Made by a program: the position numbers and the translations under genes. DNA of 6,959 bases from contig JANXVS010000050.1 of NCBI GenBank assembly GCA_025351555.1, positions 1 through 6,959 of the forward strand. Direction: 5' to 3'. The notes below the pieces were generated by a model that was not told the DNA's origin, searched no databases, and saw only the letters and a list, made by a program, of their open reading frames with translations. The stretch comes from Pseudomonadota bacterium. GTDB taxonomy: Bacteria > Pseudomonadota > Gammaproteobacteria > Xanthomonadales > Rhodanobacteraceae. Each line of letters opens with the position of its first letter. Position 1 is the first letter of the stretch. This document shows, in pieces, positions 6,297 through 6,959 of the stretch.

Positions 6297-6959
<663 letters not shown>

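Overview
The window reads as ordinary chromosomal DNA from a GC-rich Gram-negative bacterium, most likely a gammaproteobacterium of the Xanthomonadales/Rhodanobacteraceae type. This is inferred from the strong GC bias at third codon positions, the EmrAB and YfiF-like proteins and the MscL sequence, and was not tested by any search. Almost all of it is coding. No tRNA, rRNA, CRISPR array, transposase or phage gene is visible.

Left block, + strand (1-3613): the last 27 codons of a gene that looks like a MarR-type repressor, then an EmrA-like membrane fusion protein, an EmrB-like 14-helix DHA2 drug:H+ antiporter, and a SpoU/TrmH-family (YfiF-like) RNA 2'-O-methyltransferase. The genes are 3 nt apart, 7 nt apart and finally overlap by one base (TGATG), so they look like one operon. 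EmrA and EmrB would export drugs or other amphiphiles across the inner membrane and periplasm, presumably through a TolC-type channel not seen here. The methyltransferase has no obvious link to efflux and appears to ride on the same mRNA.

Middle (3597-4140): a 13-bp perfect inverted repeat flanked by A and T runs lies between convergent genes and looks like a bidirectional terminator, possibly derived from a REP-like element. Beyond it, on the - strand, is mscL (mechanosensitive channel), whose leader holds an 11-bp perfect hairpin.

Right block: a fumarylacetoacetate-hydrolase-family enzyme on the - strand (best match by memory: fumarylpyruvate hydrolase/acylpyruvase). It is divergent across a 149-bp intergenic region from a second export system on the + strand: a MacA-like periplasmic adaptor and a MacB/LolD-type ABC ATPase cut by the window end. 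The permease is expected just beyond the window.

I do not see convincing evidence for a novel system. The observations most worth a second look are the methyltransferase coupled to emrB, the palindrome that supplies its last codons and terminator, the mscL leader hairpin, and the inverted repeat in the divergent intergenic region.
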